A stretch of 64,000 nt of DNA from Primulina eburnea. Taxonomy: Eukaryota > Streptophyta > Magnoliopsida > Lamiales > Gesneriaceae. Position 1 is the first letter of the stretch. The number at the start of each line of letters is the position of its first letter. The position numbers and the translations under genes are program-made. Location: contig NC_133101.1 in NCBI RefSeq assembly GCF_022965805.1, positions 868,001-932,000 of the forward strand, given 5' to 3'. Under the pieces are notes generated by a model. The model worked only from the letters and a program-made list of their open reading frames with translations. It had not been told where the DNA came from and searched no databases. Below, in pieces: positions 22,092 through 36,348 of this stretch.

Positions 22092-23863
22092 CACACAAAA
22101 ACACAAAAAAAAAAAAAAAAGAATGAATAAATAAATAAATTTGTTGATTAGATCATGGATTAGCTTAGCTTAGCTTGGCTAGGTGATGAGAAAATAAAGA
22201 AAATGATGTGTAATGAACAAGTGATAAAGTGGAAAGGACCACATGAAAGAGATTAATTAGTGAAGAAAGGAGAAGGTATTCAATGGAGAGTACACAAAAA
22301 CATAGAAAGTGATGTTGGATATGAAGAAGACAAGTGCACTGGGGAAAGATGTGGTCTACACACCACCAAATTGGGAATTCAATTATAATGCTTTCATTCA
22401 ATGCCCACCCATGAATTTTCGGTTCAAGATCCATATATCTAATTATATTCATGATGGAGCTGGCAAAATGTAATTCTGTTTTTAACCTTGAATGGAAGTG
22501 AATTACTTGGATTATTTTTCATTTCACAGAAAAAAAAAACGAAATTGGAGCCGATTATAATTAATTAGGGAAAAAACGGTCCGGTTCATATAAGTGAATA
22601 GAATTCGATACAAAGAAACATCGTCATTCCTTTCATGAATGCAGAATGGATTTGCATCCAAAAAATTTGCGGTAGAGATATTAGAATGAATTACGGATCC
22701 AAAACAATAATAATTAGAACTTTTCCACAACCACACACAATCCTTCTTTCAATTCATATGTCCCGACTGAATCTTTGGGTTTTGATTTGTGGAAGCAACA
22801 AAATGTATTCAACATCTATAGTTAACAAAACTTTTTTTCTTCTTATACAACATATATTTTACTACTCTAGCTAGCTAGAAATTCTTAGTTATTCACTTTA
22901 CAGAACATAAAGGCTTATCCACACATATACAAATATTGGTAAATCTCCATCAAGATCTAGCTAGGGTGCACAAACTCAAATATATTCGGACTAAAACTAC
23001 ATATCAGGCATGATATATTAATTGTGACCTCATGGAGTTAGAAAACAAGCCAAAGTCCAGTGCGTATCTATTAATGCGATGATAGTTTCTTGGGTAGTGA
23101 AGATTAATCATGAAAAAACTTAACTCAAAATTTCTGCTCAACTAGTTATTAACAATACTTAGTGAATCAAGGATAAAGATTGTTTGGTGAATTCATCTCA
23201 CGTAAGTATATATTTCACAAATGTTCCTTTTGTGTCAGTTTTTTTTAACCTAAATCATTAAGTTATAAATTGTTTGCTTTAAATATTCTTGTAAGAATAT
23301 ATAAAAGATAAATGTAATGTAAATATTAGGACACGCACGTCCCATGGAGGATTTGTTATGCATATTATTCTACGTATACCAATTGGGTTCACTAGCGTTT
23401 GATTGAGTTTAAGTTTGAACTTTACGAGTTCAAAGTCATTTGTAGGTATGGAAACCTTGTCCAACAAAATTGGTCGCACCGATCATAATCTCAAGGTCCT
23501 AAAATTTAATTATAGCAGTAAATAATATATATAATATTATGGTAAGAGAAATGGGAAAAAGTAGTGGTGTGTGTTATATTTTTGAAAGAAGATAGTAATT
23601 GGGAATATATTGTTACATACAGAAAATCTTTTAAATTAATTTTCTATGTTGGCAATGTTTGGGGTTTGATAGGTCAAGTTGGCTTTCGAAGTTAATGTAA
23701 GGTGCTTGTAATTGTACTGACAAGTGGGCCTTTATGTGTATGTCTCAAAACGCAAGACCATGTGATCATTGGACACTTATCACCCCTTATTAACCCACCC
23801 CTTCAATCAAATTAATTTGGTGTGACACTTGTGTTTCTTATTAATCCCATATCAATCATTTGC

Positions 23864-23903
<40 letters not shown>

Positions 23904-24366
23904 TAATGACCTGATTGATACGAATAAATGCAATAATATATAAATATAATCAATCTTAGAATGAAATGATAATTATATTTCATTATAGTGATCGATATAA
24001 AAATGAACAAAATGAAATTTTAAAAAATAAAATAAAAGTACCTAAAATACTAATCATAATATATATTTATTATTATTATGAAGACATATTCATATAGATT
24101 TAAATTAGTTAAACTAAATAAGATGAAATAGGTAAGGATTGAGAGTGAGAGTATATGGATGAGAATAATCATTGTCATTTGAGTGAGCATTGTCTTACCA
24201 AGCATTAGTATAATCAAAGAAAAAGATGGGAATGCTCATTTCATTCTCACATAATTCTCTCCTACAAAGTATGTCCAACGAATTATAACTGATTTTTCAT
24301 GTTGTCCAACGTATGGTACCGCATGAAAAATCATACGTGGTCTATTATATATCACTAGATCAACTT
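22092..24366. other. Intergenic, AT-rich
   Basis: PRE upstream region and beyond, with a GCTTAGCTTAGCTTGGCTA repeat near 22163-22182 and an AT microsatellite at 23862-23901. No gene recognised. Confidence 0.5.
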
Positions 24367-24369
24367 TTA

Positions 24370-25065
24370 GACTCCGTTTGGTACGTGTCATAGGGTAAGT
24401 AAATGATTAATAATTAGAGTGATTAAAAAATGAGATATATGGATTAATATTATGGTGGGATAAATAACATGGTGTTTGGTATGATTTTAAAATGAAAAAT
24501 GCCCCAAATGCTAATTAAATATATCTTTTAAAATAATTAGATATATAATTAAATATTTATAATTATAATTTACATTTATTAAAATTAATTTAAATCATTA
24601 AAAAATATATTAGAATTGAAAAAATATATATTTTCATAAAAAAAATTAAATAACAAGATTACAAATTTATAAAAGTTTAATTTAAAATAGATTTGCATTA
24701 TAATTTATTTTCTTTAAAATGATTGAAAATAATTAAAATATATGAAATTAATTTATAAAAAATATAATAAAAATTTAAATATTATATTAATTATTAAATT
24801 TTCACTAATTTTAATTTTCATATCATATTGAAGAAAACAATTCAAGGGTATTATGGTCAATATATAATCTTATCATGATCACTATTCAAAAATTATTAAT
24901 TATCACACCCTTTGAGGAGGGATATTTAATCACACAAATAACATGTATAGTGTGGGCTTTCCATCATAATCAAGTGCCTATAGATTAATAAAAAACGAAC
25001 CAAACGCGAGATAAGGGAATGATTATTTAATAATCATTCCCTTATCATGGCTACCAAACATAGCC
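24370..25065. mobile_element. Tourist-like MITE (PIF/Harbinger type)
   Basis: Terminal inverted repeats GACTCCGTTTGGTACGTGTC and, inverted, GGCTATGTTTGGTAGCCATG, continuing into similar ATAAGGG and AAATGATTA stretches. The target-site duplication TTA lies at 24367-24369 and 25066-25068. The 696-bp AT-rich interior is non-coding. A second inner CCAAACGCGAG near 24998-25008 suggests a nested or duplicated end. Confidence 0.7.
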
Positions 25066-25834
25066 TTAGAGTATTGCTATAAAGATAATATTGAACTAAT
25101 CATATATAAATTTCCAAAAAAAAAAAGTTGAAAATCACGGCACCCTTTTTTCATATTTACCAATTTTAATTTTATAGATAGGCGGGAAAATTGAAAATTC
25201 TAGCTTGCTAATAAAAATGACCTTTTCTTGAAGTGAAAATAGGAGAACAATTATTATAATTTTGTATTCTTTTAAGTAAATTTGTGCCCAAAAAAAAAAA
25301 ATATTATTTGTGGAAACACACTGATAGCGATAAAGAACAGAGAAATCCCAATCAAGTGGACTGTTTGTACATGTTGTATGACATTAATATTTGGTAATAT
25401 TATCACATGATAGGCACATGATTAGCACATGATTACAGTCACTGTCCATACTATTATCAGACTTAGGGTAATCATGAAAACTCTACATATTTTATTTTCA
25501 AAGTATCGCATTCATCGAACTATATATGACAGAACCATCATTTTTGATAATGTGAATTTTGGAAGATCCACCCAAAATTAAAACTTTTATATGAATCCGA
25601 GTTAGAGACAATCACGAGTGTGTTTAAATGTAAAAAAAGGATGTCACATGAGTTTCCAGTGCTCCACCCACGACATGATACGTGGCACAGTAACATATTT
25701 ATTAATAAGGAAATATTATTACTTAAAGAGGCAACAGCATTAAATAACCTTTACTTTTGTCGACCCTTACTCACATGTCAAAAAGCAATTTTGCTGACCA
25801 ATATCACTTAGTTGGGCGACCCAATACTATGAAC

Positions 25835-25854
25835 ATATATATACATATATATAC

Positions 25855-25932
<78 letters not shown>

Positions 25933-25934
25933 AT
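25835..25934. repeat. (TA)n/(TG)n microsatellite
   Basis: ATATATAC repeats followed by two (GT)n blocks separated by (TA)n. Confidence 0.95.
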
Positions 25935-27769
25935 AAATAGTTGAAGCAAAATTGGAGTCTAGAATTATCATCCGTTACGTTATGGATTTACTATTTCTTT
26001 CATTTTAGGGAATTGGTACTTAAAAATAACTTATTGTTGTTGTTGTTATTATTGTTTTTTATTTAATTATTTTTGTGTAAAAGTATAAAAGTGTCGATAA
26101 GTCAATAAGTCATAGTATAACATAAAACATGTGGACTACTTAATTCGAATATAAGACATGTGGGAGGTTTTCAGTTTGGGCACGACAGATATTCAAGAAA
26201 TAGAACTACAAAAGATGTCATGCCACACAACACTGTATTATATATCTAGCCTTTCATTCGATATATGACTTACAAGCAAGTTTGATAGAAATTAATCATA
26301 ATTTTTTCTCTTTCTAATCCATCGGTATAAATATCAACAACTACGAATTGGATTAGTTCCTCCTTATAAATAAACGTTTCATTAATAATATCATGTTTGA
26401 TGGAACAACGGTTGATAAAATGGTGATTTTCACCACAAAACAAATAGATTGGACAAAAAGACAAGTTATTTCGTGAAAGAATTTTTGGGAATGCAAAATT
26501 TAATTGCAGTCTTGTATTTTATGGATTAAGGTGAGATATTTTTAGTCATATATTTTTAGACGTTGAATCAACTACAGTCTTTTAACTATGTTATGACAAT
26601 TAAATCTAGTCATTCACGTCAAAATCAAGTTATTTTTAATATTACGGTATCAAATACACTTACATGTATCGAGAGAATTTTTCTAACCACATAATTATAC
26701 AAACTTGTATTAGTCATTTAATTACATGATTTTGATGAAAGCGGCTGAAATTGATATTTGTAATATAGTTACATGACTGTATGTATATATTCAACGAAAT
26801 ATGCATTATTAGAAATATCACGCCCACATATATACATGACAAAAAATGACATTTACGTTGCATTTAGATGAATGGATTTGAAATCAATGGATTTCGATTA
26901 TTCTTTTATTGTTAACAATGAAATAATGGATGAAATCTTAAATTTATATCTTACTAATATACATAAAATATAATGAATTTCAAATAAATCTAATATTGCC
27001 ATTTGAAAGGATGTAAAGATGAATAAAGGATGTTTTTTTTAGATATTTATTAATTGTTTGTATTTTCTAGTTATGAAATCAAGAGCTCTAGCCCAGTACG
27101 GTTATTGGGCCAATTTTAGTTGGGTCTCTCAACTAACTGGGTTGGGCATATAATGTTTGATTGAGTAACATCTTAAGGGCCACCTTAGCCCATAGTATGA
27201 AACACCAGACTATCCATTAATAAATTGTAGGCCTAAATATTTGGGCCGTGGCTCAATAATATCAAGGACCGAGCTTACCGAACTTGAACCAAAATATGGG
27301 CACAACAATAATAAATAGCAGTATCAATTCATGTTTGTACTATCTCTTTTTTTTTAATAAAAAAAAAATGGCTTCTTTAATGAAACTTTTGTAGTTAGTT
27401 TGATTTATTAATACATATAGGTAAAAATCGATCCAACTTTGTTCCCTTCACTTGTAACTAAAACCATTTATATAAAAAAAAAAGTAAATTTTTTTATCGC
27501 ACGTAATTTACGATGTTCATGGATCAAATTCTCATTCCTACAAACTTGTGGCAGTAGAAGTGAATCTGTGACCCCCCACGAATTATTGGTCTTACACACA
27601 AAAATAGAGGCGAGAGCGAGAGTAGTTCGAACACCCTGAATCACCACACATGATGGCCAATTTGGGGTGGAGCCTCTTCCCACCATCAAATCTCCACGTG
27701 AATTGTCCTTTTCCCTATGACCATAAGCCCAATCTTACGCACTCGTTAGTTTGTCATGAATCCAATAAC

Positions 27770-27878
27770 ATATATTCTAATATTTTAACATAAAAAATAA
27801 TACTTTTCATGAATGATCCAAATAAAAAATCAGCCTCACAAATATGTCTCGTGAGACCGTCTCACACAAATTTTTGTC
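27770..27878 (-). mobile_element. GAGACGG-family MITE remnant, copy 4
   Basis: Partial copy with ACATAAAAAATAATACTTTT and CTCGTGAGACCGTCTCACAC, inverted relative to copy 1. Confidence 0.6.
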
Positions 27879-28790
27879 ATTCTTATGTGATAAGATACAA
27901 AAAAAAAGTGCATTTTCTTGATATGAGCAATTTATATCCAATCTTTTAAGTTTTACTCAACTGCACGGTCTTACTACACGATTGGATGTAATATTATTGA
28001 ATCATTCATTTTAAGCATGGATACGTAGCAATATGTCGAAGAGATTAACCAGACTTGAAATATTTGGAAGCTTGAGATTGGGTGCATTTGTAAAAGGATT
28101 TTCCGGATTAATTGCATGAGCATTAAATTGAAAAAGACCATTCTAATTAAAATGATTAAAAGAATGTGGATATTTTTCATTTTCACGTGAAAAGGAGCAG
28201 TGCGGTACGGTAGGTAGGCCAAGCCCAGTGTAAGGTATAATTATTGCTCTCTTTACAGATGTAAAATCAGCGCTTTGGTGGACCATCCATGGCCCATATG
28301 TTCTTTATTTTTCATATTATTTGAAAAAAAATTGAATTGGAGAAATATTTTTTGAAAAAAATATTTGAGATGATATTTGTTTTGGTTGTATTTTAAATTT
28401 ATCATAAATATTATTATATTTGCGTAAATTTATATATATATAAAAGCATGTATTTGAAATATTTCGAACATAAATTCATGAAACACTTCAAAAATCTCAA
28501 TCCAAACACATTTTAAATTTTCTTTTTCGATTTTTCTTTAAAGATTCTTCTTACTTTGTTTTATTTTTCTTTTTTACCAAGATATTTCTCGCCGATATTT
28601 GTAAAACAATAAACCATAAACAATGATCATATCTCTATATTGAATTCGAATTTCGACAAAATAATACATCTCGCTTTGAGTACAATAATTGTGAGTACGA
28701 ATCAAGCAAGTTTCAAAATGACCTGAACAACATACCTCTAGACTCATTTGCGCTTTTGGTATGATAAACAAACATCAATTCCTGTATTTT

Positions 28791-29175
28791 TAGATCGTGT
28801 TTGGATTAGAGGATTTGAATTTGAATGTGTTGAAAGTGAGGATTTGAAATGATTTCATATTCAGCTACATTTTTGAATTTCAGCTCAATGACTTAGAAAA
28901 ATAATTAGTTAATTGGGATTAAAAATAATCATTGTCAAATAGATTTTGACAAACAAACCAATGGATTTGTTATTATAAATTTGAAATATCCATCTCACAC
29001 AAATATCACCAATTTTTTACAATACTCTTCTAACCTTTTGGTTATTAAACAACAGCAATTAATATATATCACTTTATTTTCAAAAAATAACAATATGAAA
29101 AGTAAGATAATGAACTCCCTCCCAAATCCTTTCCTTCCAATAATTCAAGCAAATGGACCAAACATGAACAATAAG
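28791..29175. mobile_element. Possible MITE with GTGTTTGG ends
   Basis: Starts AGATCGTGTTTGGATTAGAG and ends, inverted, TTCATGTTTGGTCCATTTGC. The ends match only in part and no target duplication was clear. Confidence 0.35.
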
Positions 29176-29611
29176 ACACTGTTTACTTAAAACGATGCAT
29201 AATATATAAATGATGAATTTAATTAAAAAGACTTTTTGTAATTATCTTCAGAAAAAACTCTATATCCTCAACCATGGAAAATGACATTTTAGCCCCCACA
29301 TTCAAATAATTTTATGCCGGACCCAAAGGATTACGAAAGTAGCTGTTTTCAAGTGTTGGAAAGAACTTGGACCGACGAAGGAAAAAAGGTTGAAAAAAGA
29401 GAGATTAATCAAATCTGCCAACACAAGTTCATGCATCAAAATTATTTATAATTTTAGCACATAATCCTCCGATTATAATGGAGTTGTGGTGTTGCAACGC
29501 ATTCTTCAGAACCACTTATCAACTGTCATCATCGTACAAAAGAAGGAAGAAACAAAAACAATGGTTTTAATCGACCCATACTTGTTTTTATCAACCTTTT
29601 CTTTTTCTGTT

Positions 29612-32600
29612 TCACATTCGATGGTTCTGTAGTTGTAGGAGTCTCGCATAGGCACCATCGGGTCGACTGATTAAGTCGCCATGGCTGCCTTGCTCTACGA
29701 TTCGCCCATCTTGAATGACACCGATGCTGTCCACCCCACGTATTGTAGATAACCGATGGGCGACGAGAATGGTGGTTCGCCCTCTCATAAGCCTTTCGAG
29801 GGCTTCTTGTAGCACGCACTCAGACTCGGCGTCAAGGGCACTTGTGGCCTCGTCGAGCAGAAGTATAGACGGGTTTTTAAGAACGGCCCGTGCTATGGCA
29901 ATGCGCTGTTTCTGTCCTCCAGAGAGCTGCACACCTCGTTCACCAACTGGAGTTTTGTAACCTTCGGGTAATCCACTGACGAATGTGTGCACGTTCGCTG
30001 CTCGTGCTGCTTCGATCACTTCTGCCTCGGTTGCTCCTTCTCTTCCGTAAGCTATGTTCTCGAGAATGCTTGACGCGAAAAGTGCCGGTTCTTGCTGCAC
30101 CAAACCGATTTTGAGACGAAGAGACTTCAAGTTTAATCTCCTGATATCTTTTCCATCAATCATAACTTTCCCAGACATGGGGTCATAAAATCGCTCTATC
30201 AATGCAATTACAGAACTCTTCCCTGATCCGCTTGCACCAACAAGAGCCTGGCTCTGCCCGGCTCGAATTCTTAGGCTAAAGTCCTTAAAAACGATCACAT
30301 CCGGCCGAGATGGATAAGCAAAGTCGACATGACGCAGCTCAATCTCACCACGAATGGACTCAACCATCTCCGCTTCAGAATCGTCCGGATCTATCCTTGT
30401 GGGGCGATCAAGAATCGAGAAAACGGAACCAACAGCCTCTCCACCTCTTATTATTTCGGGAGCAAGGCTCACGGTTTCAGCAACGGAATTGGCTGTGATG
30501 ACCAAGACTACAAACACCTTAATGACCTTAGAAAACGTAGAGACTCCTTTGCTGACAAGGTGTGCGCCATACCATAAGATTAAAGCTTCGGATGCATAAA
30601 GGGCAAGCTGAGAGAGACCGAATAGAAAACCCGAGCATTGGCTGCGACGTAGGCTCTGACGTTGAGGGACACGTAGTTGATGGTGAAACAAAGATAGGAT
30701 TTTTTCTTGGGCATTGAATGCCGCGACTGTCCTAATGTTGCTTACCCCCTCACCGGCAATCATACTAGTTTTCGCATGCGCCGTAGCGGTGTCTCCAGCA
30801 AACCCTTTGAGAGACAGTTGCTGCAATATTCAATAGCAGCAGAACCAATACAAGATCGTTAAAAAAGAATCAAGAGATTTTGAATCCATCATGAATGTTC
30901 AGAAACACTTACTGCAGACGAGTTTCGAGTTCATATTCAAAGAAAATTATAATAGCATTTTGAATTATCTCGACCTACCCCTGGTCGACCATATTTATCC
31001 CCTTCCCCAAATCCTCAACCTCTATATTTGTTCCCATAAATTTAAATGTTTGTTCTTGGTGGAACGGTTTAGACCAGTATAAACAAATTTTGGAGTCCAA
31101 GATAATTCAATCTGTGGATTGTGAGCCACATTCTACTCAATCTTTTCATTAATATTATTATTATTTATTATGTTTATATATTGAATTTTTACATTTATTT
31201 ACACTCGATCTAAGTTGGATAAACTATCAAACTAGCTCTACTTGAAGAACCACTAGTCGAGACATAAGTGAAAATTTTGAAAACTTGATCCGAGCTCGAC
31301 TGATTTACACCTTTAGATTAGATATAAAGTACCAACAGAAAAATAAAACACACGCAACCCAAAGATTTGAGTAATCTGGAATCGAGAAAGTACACTTATT
31401 CCTCCAGGTATCACTCTAATTAAAAAAAAAACTCAAAATTTTCAGTGTCATCGAAGTTGATGATCAATAATAGATTCTCACATACTTTTCCTCAGGCACT
31501 ACTGTACTACATCAATGCTTTTGTTTATTTAATGTTTGGCTGTGAGTTTCAAAGAGTCATGTAGACGAGGTGAAGGAGCACATGCAGGGCACTATGTTGT
31601 AATTACACCACTTGTCCTCTAGTGACAAGAAAAAAGTGAAATTGGGTTCCAAGATTCAAACATTTTCAGTAATAAAATAATTGAAGTGAAGATATTTTAT
31701 TTCTTCCCATATGTGCCTGTCCAGATTTCATGGGCATTCTTTAAACCGGTCTTAATTAGCATCTTTTACGGAATGACTTTTTGCTTAGTTATAGTTATGT
31801 CTCGAATCCAACCCCTCTCCTTGAATTTGGGATCTCATTGCCAGATAGGCTATAAAGACATCGCCCCCAAAGACTAGAGATGACTGCAGAGCTTGTATTT
31901 TTGAACAAATCTCAATTGGGTTGGCCCCTACTTCATGCAAATGACTAAAACGACCTAGTCCCCCACAAACTTTTGGAGCGTTCATAACAATATAAGTGTG
32001 GTTTGTGGATGGATTAAAAGGTTTACCTGGGCAAAATTTGCAAGGACTAGAAGAGGAAATGTGGCCAGTATCAGCAGCGAGACCCTCCATTCGACTATGA
32101 AGGCAACGATGAAAGATGTAAGAAGAGAAGTCATGTTCTGTAGTATCACCGATATCCTCTCGGCGATGGCTGATTTTACGTCCGCGGCATCGGTGGCTAA
32201 ACGGGCTGCAAGAAGGCTGGAATTGTTCTCCTCCTCGTCGAACCAGCCAACTTCATTCCTCAAGATCGCTGAAATAAATAAAGAAAATTAATATTTCATA
32301 ATCTGATGAAATTTTAATGAAGGCAAATTGCCGTATTAAGATCCCATTTACCCGCAAGCATCATCCGCCTCACTCGGGTGGTAAGGTTCTCTCCCATGAT
32401 ACTGAAGAAGTAGTGCTGAATTAGATATGCAACAACGGCATAAAGGCCCGCTCCAATATATATGAAAACATACTCCTTCGTTTTTCGTTCCATGACGGCT
32501 GGATTTCTATAATAGAACACCTCAATCATATTACTCATCACTATGGCAAATGTAGGACCAATGAACCCAGAAAGAACTGATCCTACTGCGCCCATGATTG

Positions 32601-35600
32601 AGTAAGGCCACTCGGGAGCATTTAGCTTAAGCAGTCGGCAGAAATACCCAGCTGGCGCTGGACTTTTCCTTTCTGTTTCAGCATTTGATATCATCTCTAT
32701 ACGACCATCGGCGCCTGTGCTGTAGGAGTAGCTCAAATTTCTTAAACTCCCTGAACGGAGGCTGAGAGATTTAGTTGACAATGAATGGCTCAGCCGAGAC
32801 GAGCGTGTTCGACGAGTTGATGGGTTTGAAAAATCCCTATTTCCTACCATTTCTTGGAATCGAATCAAGGAAGCATATGCCCCAGCTTTGGCAATGAGTT
32901 CTTCATGTGTTCCAGTTTCGACAACTTGCCCTTGCTTTATAACTGCGATAGAGTCAACATTTCTTATTGTCGAGATTCGATGGGCGATGACTACCGTAGT
33001 TCTCCCCACCATCAGACGATCCAAAGCCTCCTGAACTATGCTTTCCGAGCCCGCATCTAGCGCGCTGGTCGCTTCGTCAAGCAGAAGAATCTTCGGGTCC
33101 TTCAGCATAGCTCTTGCAATAGCTATTCTTTGTTTCTGGCCACCAGAGAGTTGAACACCACGTTCTCCAACCTAGATTTATACGGAACAAGTTTATTTAT
33201 CTATGTTCATAGTGCAACTCAAAATGCACCCTGTGCAGCAGTTCAAGTAGCATGTCACAGTTACTGGCACGTAAACAACTAACTACACAGAACAATAGGA
33301 GTTCAGAGAACATTGCTTATGAAATCAACCTGAGTATTGTAGCCGTTTGGGAGCAAAGCGATATAGCTGTGAGCATTAGCAGCCGAGGCAGCAGCTTCCA
33401 CTTCTACCATGGTCGCGTCAGGTTTTCCATAGAGAATGTTTTCAAGAATCGTGGTCGCAAAGAGTGCTGGTTCTTGGTTCACCAAACCAATTTGATTCCG
33501 AAGCCACCTCAGCTGCAGCGTCTTGATGTCCTGGCCATCTAGCAAAATTGCTCCTACATACCAGTTCCATTATGAAGAAGTACAATTAGTTTAAAACCTC
33601 CTTACGTATTCAGTCTCGAAAAGTTGAGAAAGTTAATTAGTTACCCTGATGCGGATCATAGAATCTTTCTATCAAGGAAACTACAGTGCTTTTCCCGGAA
33701 CCACTACCGCCAACTACTGCCATGGTTTTTCCAGCGGGAAAGAAAATGGAGAAATCTTTGAAGATTATAACATCGGGTCTAGATGGATAGCTAAAAGTTA
33801 CATTATTAAACTCAATGTTTCCATTAACATCAGTCAAACACTTTGCATCCGCCGCGTCTGGAACTATGGTCGGCTTTTGCTTCATCATCTCCATCAACTT
33901 GTATCCAGCGGCTTTACCTTTACTGAACGCTCCCAGATTAGAAAAGGACTGCCCCAAACTCCTGTTCGTAACAAACACATAAGAACCCTTGATTCGCCAC
34001 ACATGTTCAAGAAACAAGAACTGGAAAAACTAGCATTATCAAATCTTACATGCCACCAACAATGGCGGAGAAAATAGCAGTGAATGCCTTGCCACCATCC
34101 GTCTGCCCGTTTCGAATAAAAACACCAGCATACCAGAAAACAAGAGCCCACGACATGCACGCTATACCATATGTACATCCTAATCCCAGCCCCTTCGCCA
34201 TTCCAGCCCTGTAACCCAACTTTAGCGTATTTTGTATAAAATCCGAATACGAACTCAAGGCCTTCGCCTCACCAACATAAGAATAAACAGTCCTCACTTG
34301 TGCAATCGACTGCATTCAACGAGCGTGCCGTTAGTTAGTAAAACAGTGGCGATATCATGAGAATCGAAATACATTTCACCCCATTTAAAGTTCAATAACT
34401 CGTGAAGCTTTTACCTGCTCGGCGATTATACCAGCACTTGCGTAGGATTCGCGGCTCTTGGAGGTGAGTCCCGTGAGGGTATACGCATATAGACCTCCGG
34501 CAAAGGCGATTCCAGGAATCACAGCCACACTGAGTAGAGCTAGCCTCCATGAACACACAAAACCGACCACCAATCCCGCCAAAAATGTTGACAGATAATG
34601 AATGAAATTACCAACCTGGTATCCCACGCACAAAAACCAACACATTCAGTAAAATATATATACATATATAAATATACGAATTAAACAGAAAAATCGAACT
34701 AAACCGACGTCCATTGTCCTATAATTAGTAACCAGCTAGCAGAGCGGGAAGAAATGGTGCAATTTAACAAAGTTCTGCTAACGTGCGCGGGTAATTAAGA
34801 AGATGAGCATTTTGGAAACGGGCCCGCAATAATGGCACCAACAAACTGTCCCGTCCAATGAATGATCCGATTTTCCTTCTTTAGTGCAACACTTTTCTAA
34901 TACTAGATTACACCGTTATCCATCTGAAAACACACTCCTTGTTATTACACTGTGTTCTCTCACTTTCTTGGATTGAGAGGAAAAAGAAACCCTTTTATAA
35001 AACAAAAAACACAATGAAATTTAATAAAAAAAATTTAAAAAAAAAACTCGAAATCATGAAACAGGACCTTCTCGCTAATGGCATCTTGGACAAGGAGTGT
35101 ATCTGTGGAGACACTAAATACAATGTCCCCTGTTCTTGCGTCTGTGTCGAAGAATCCCACATCTTGTTTCAGAACCGCTTCCAAGTATTTCTTCCTCAAT
35201 GCACCCACTTGTCTTTCCCCAGAGTACATCCAACAAGCAATTTCTGTTTTTTAAATATAAAAATATGCGCCACAAACAAGACGTTAAATTTTAACTCCCA
35301 GAAAGATAAGGGCTAAGATTTAATTTCAAAGTAAAAGTGATAGGGATGTGTGATTAGATAATAAAGAAATAGGGAAACATTTAAAGAAATCGACAGGTTG
35401 AAGAGGAAAACGACAGACGGTCCACGGACCACGTGCGACTGATTCTAAGTGAACTGTCTTAAAACACTGTGAACCAAAAATAAAATTTAAAATTAATTTC
35501 CACGATCTACCTAAGATTAAATTTAGAACCATTATCAAAACACCCAAAAAATCCCAGGAATCGGGGTGAATTCAGCTGAAAAATAAGCCCAGGTCACAAA

Positions 35601-35983
35601 TCCCACCTCCGTAGGAAGAAATGCACACAATCAATCCAAGGTAGACGAAGTACAGAGCATACTGCATTAAATCACGAAAATCACAGTCAGATCTGGATTA
35701 ATACTACACAACACATATTCGAAACTTTTAGATTGAGATGCATGAAATGGTTTGAAAAAGTCCACACCTTGGAAACTTCGTGAGTCATCTTGGGCAAATC
35801 CATTTGGTTCTTGCCAAAACCATTGACCATCTCCCCAAACAGTAGAAAGAAAACAGGCATCGAAGACCCGTGAATAATGGCCCCGACGCTGCCAGAGATC
35901 ATCAGAACATAATCATACTTATCAGCAAATGAAAACAGCTGGTAAAATGGCAGGCTCTGCACCTTCTTCTCGGACTCTGGCAT
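29612..35983 (-). CDS. ABCB19: ABCB19-type auxin efflux transporter (full length)
   Basis: Full-size ABC transporter of the plasma membrane. Arabidopsis ABCB19 exports auxin and supports rootward flow in stem and hypocotyl. Ten exons: 35768-35983, 35607-35661, 35068-35243, 34415-34615, 34050-34309, 33645-33961, 33330-33553, 32352-33171, 32027-32268 and 29612-30820, all GT-AG and in frame, giving 1239 residues (family about 1250). The protein is collinear with ABCB19 throughout: [20 protein letters not shown] early; NBD1 with Walker [10 protein letters not shown] (about 390), signature LSGGQKQR (about 491) and Walker [13 protein letters not shown]; a Ser-rich linker ([20 protein letters not shown], about 590-620) where phosphorylation is known in the family; NBD2 with Walker [10 protein letters not shown] (about 1035) and LSGGQ. 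I start at MPESEKK; the frame upstream has no good alternative. The last intron is 1.2 kb. No defect seen. Confidence 0.96.
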
Positions 35984-36310
35984 TGCTTTCCCTCGGAAGC
36001 CTCCGCCATTTTCAAGAAAACTAAAATTTGAAAAAAGAAAAAAGAAAAAAAAAAGCAGCAAGCTTGGAATCACCCTTGAAGAATCAACCTCAAAAAGGGT
36101 AGAAAACTGGCTTCTTGGCTATGAGTAACATGTGAAACGGGGGATCCTAGAACACAGACTCCGTCCTCAAGTACTTGTAGCTGTCTGTGTACATGTTTTT
36201 GTAAGCAATGGGTAGTGAGTTTGACGATTCAATGGCCTTATTAATAAAAGCCCAGCTTGAGAGAGAGGAAGAAATCAGTGAGTGAGTGACTGTGTGAGAG
36301 AGAAAGAGCT

Positions 36311-36312
<2 letters not shown>

Positions 36313-36347
<35 letters not shown>
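36313..36347. repeat. (GT)n microsatellite near the ABCB19 transcription start
   Basis: About 17 GT repeats beside a GA-rich tract, 330 bp upstream of the ABCB19 start codon. On the gene's strand this is a (CA)n run followed by CT-rich sequence, within the likely leader or core promoter. Confidence 0.9.

Positions 36348-36348
<1 letters not shown>

Larger units (their letters stand above)
25069..28790. other. Intergenic, AT-rich
   Basis: No gene recognised. Holds a microsatellite at 25.8-25.9 kb, a MITE remnant at 27.8 kb and poly-A/T runs. Confidence 0.5.
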
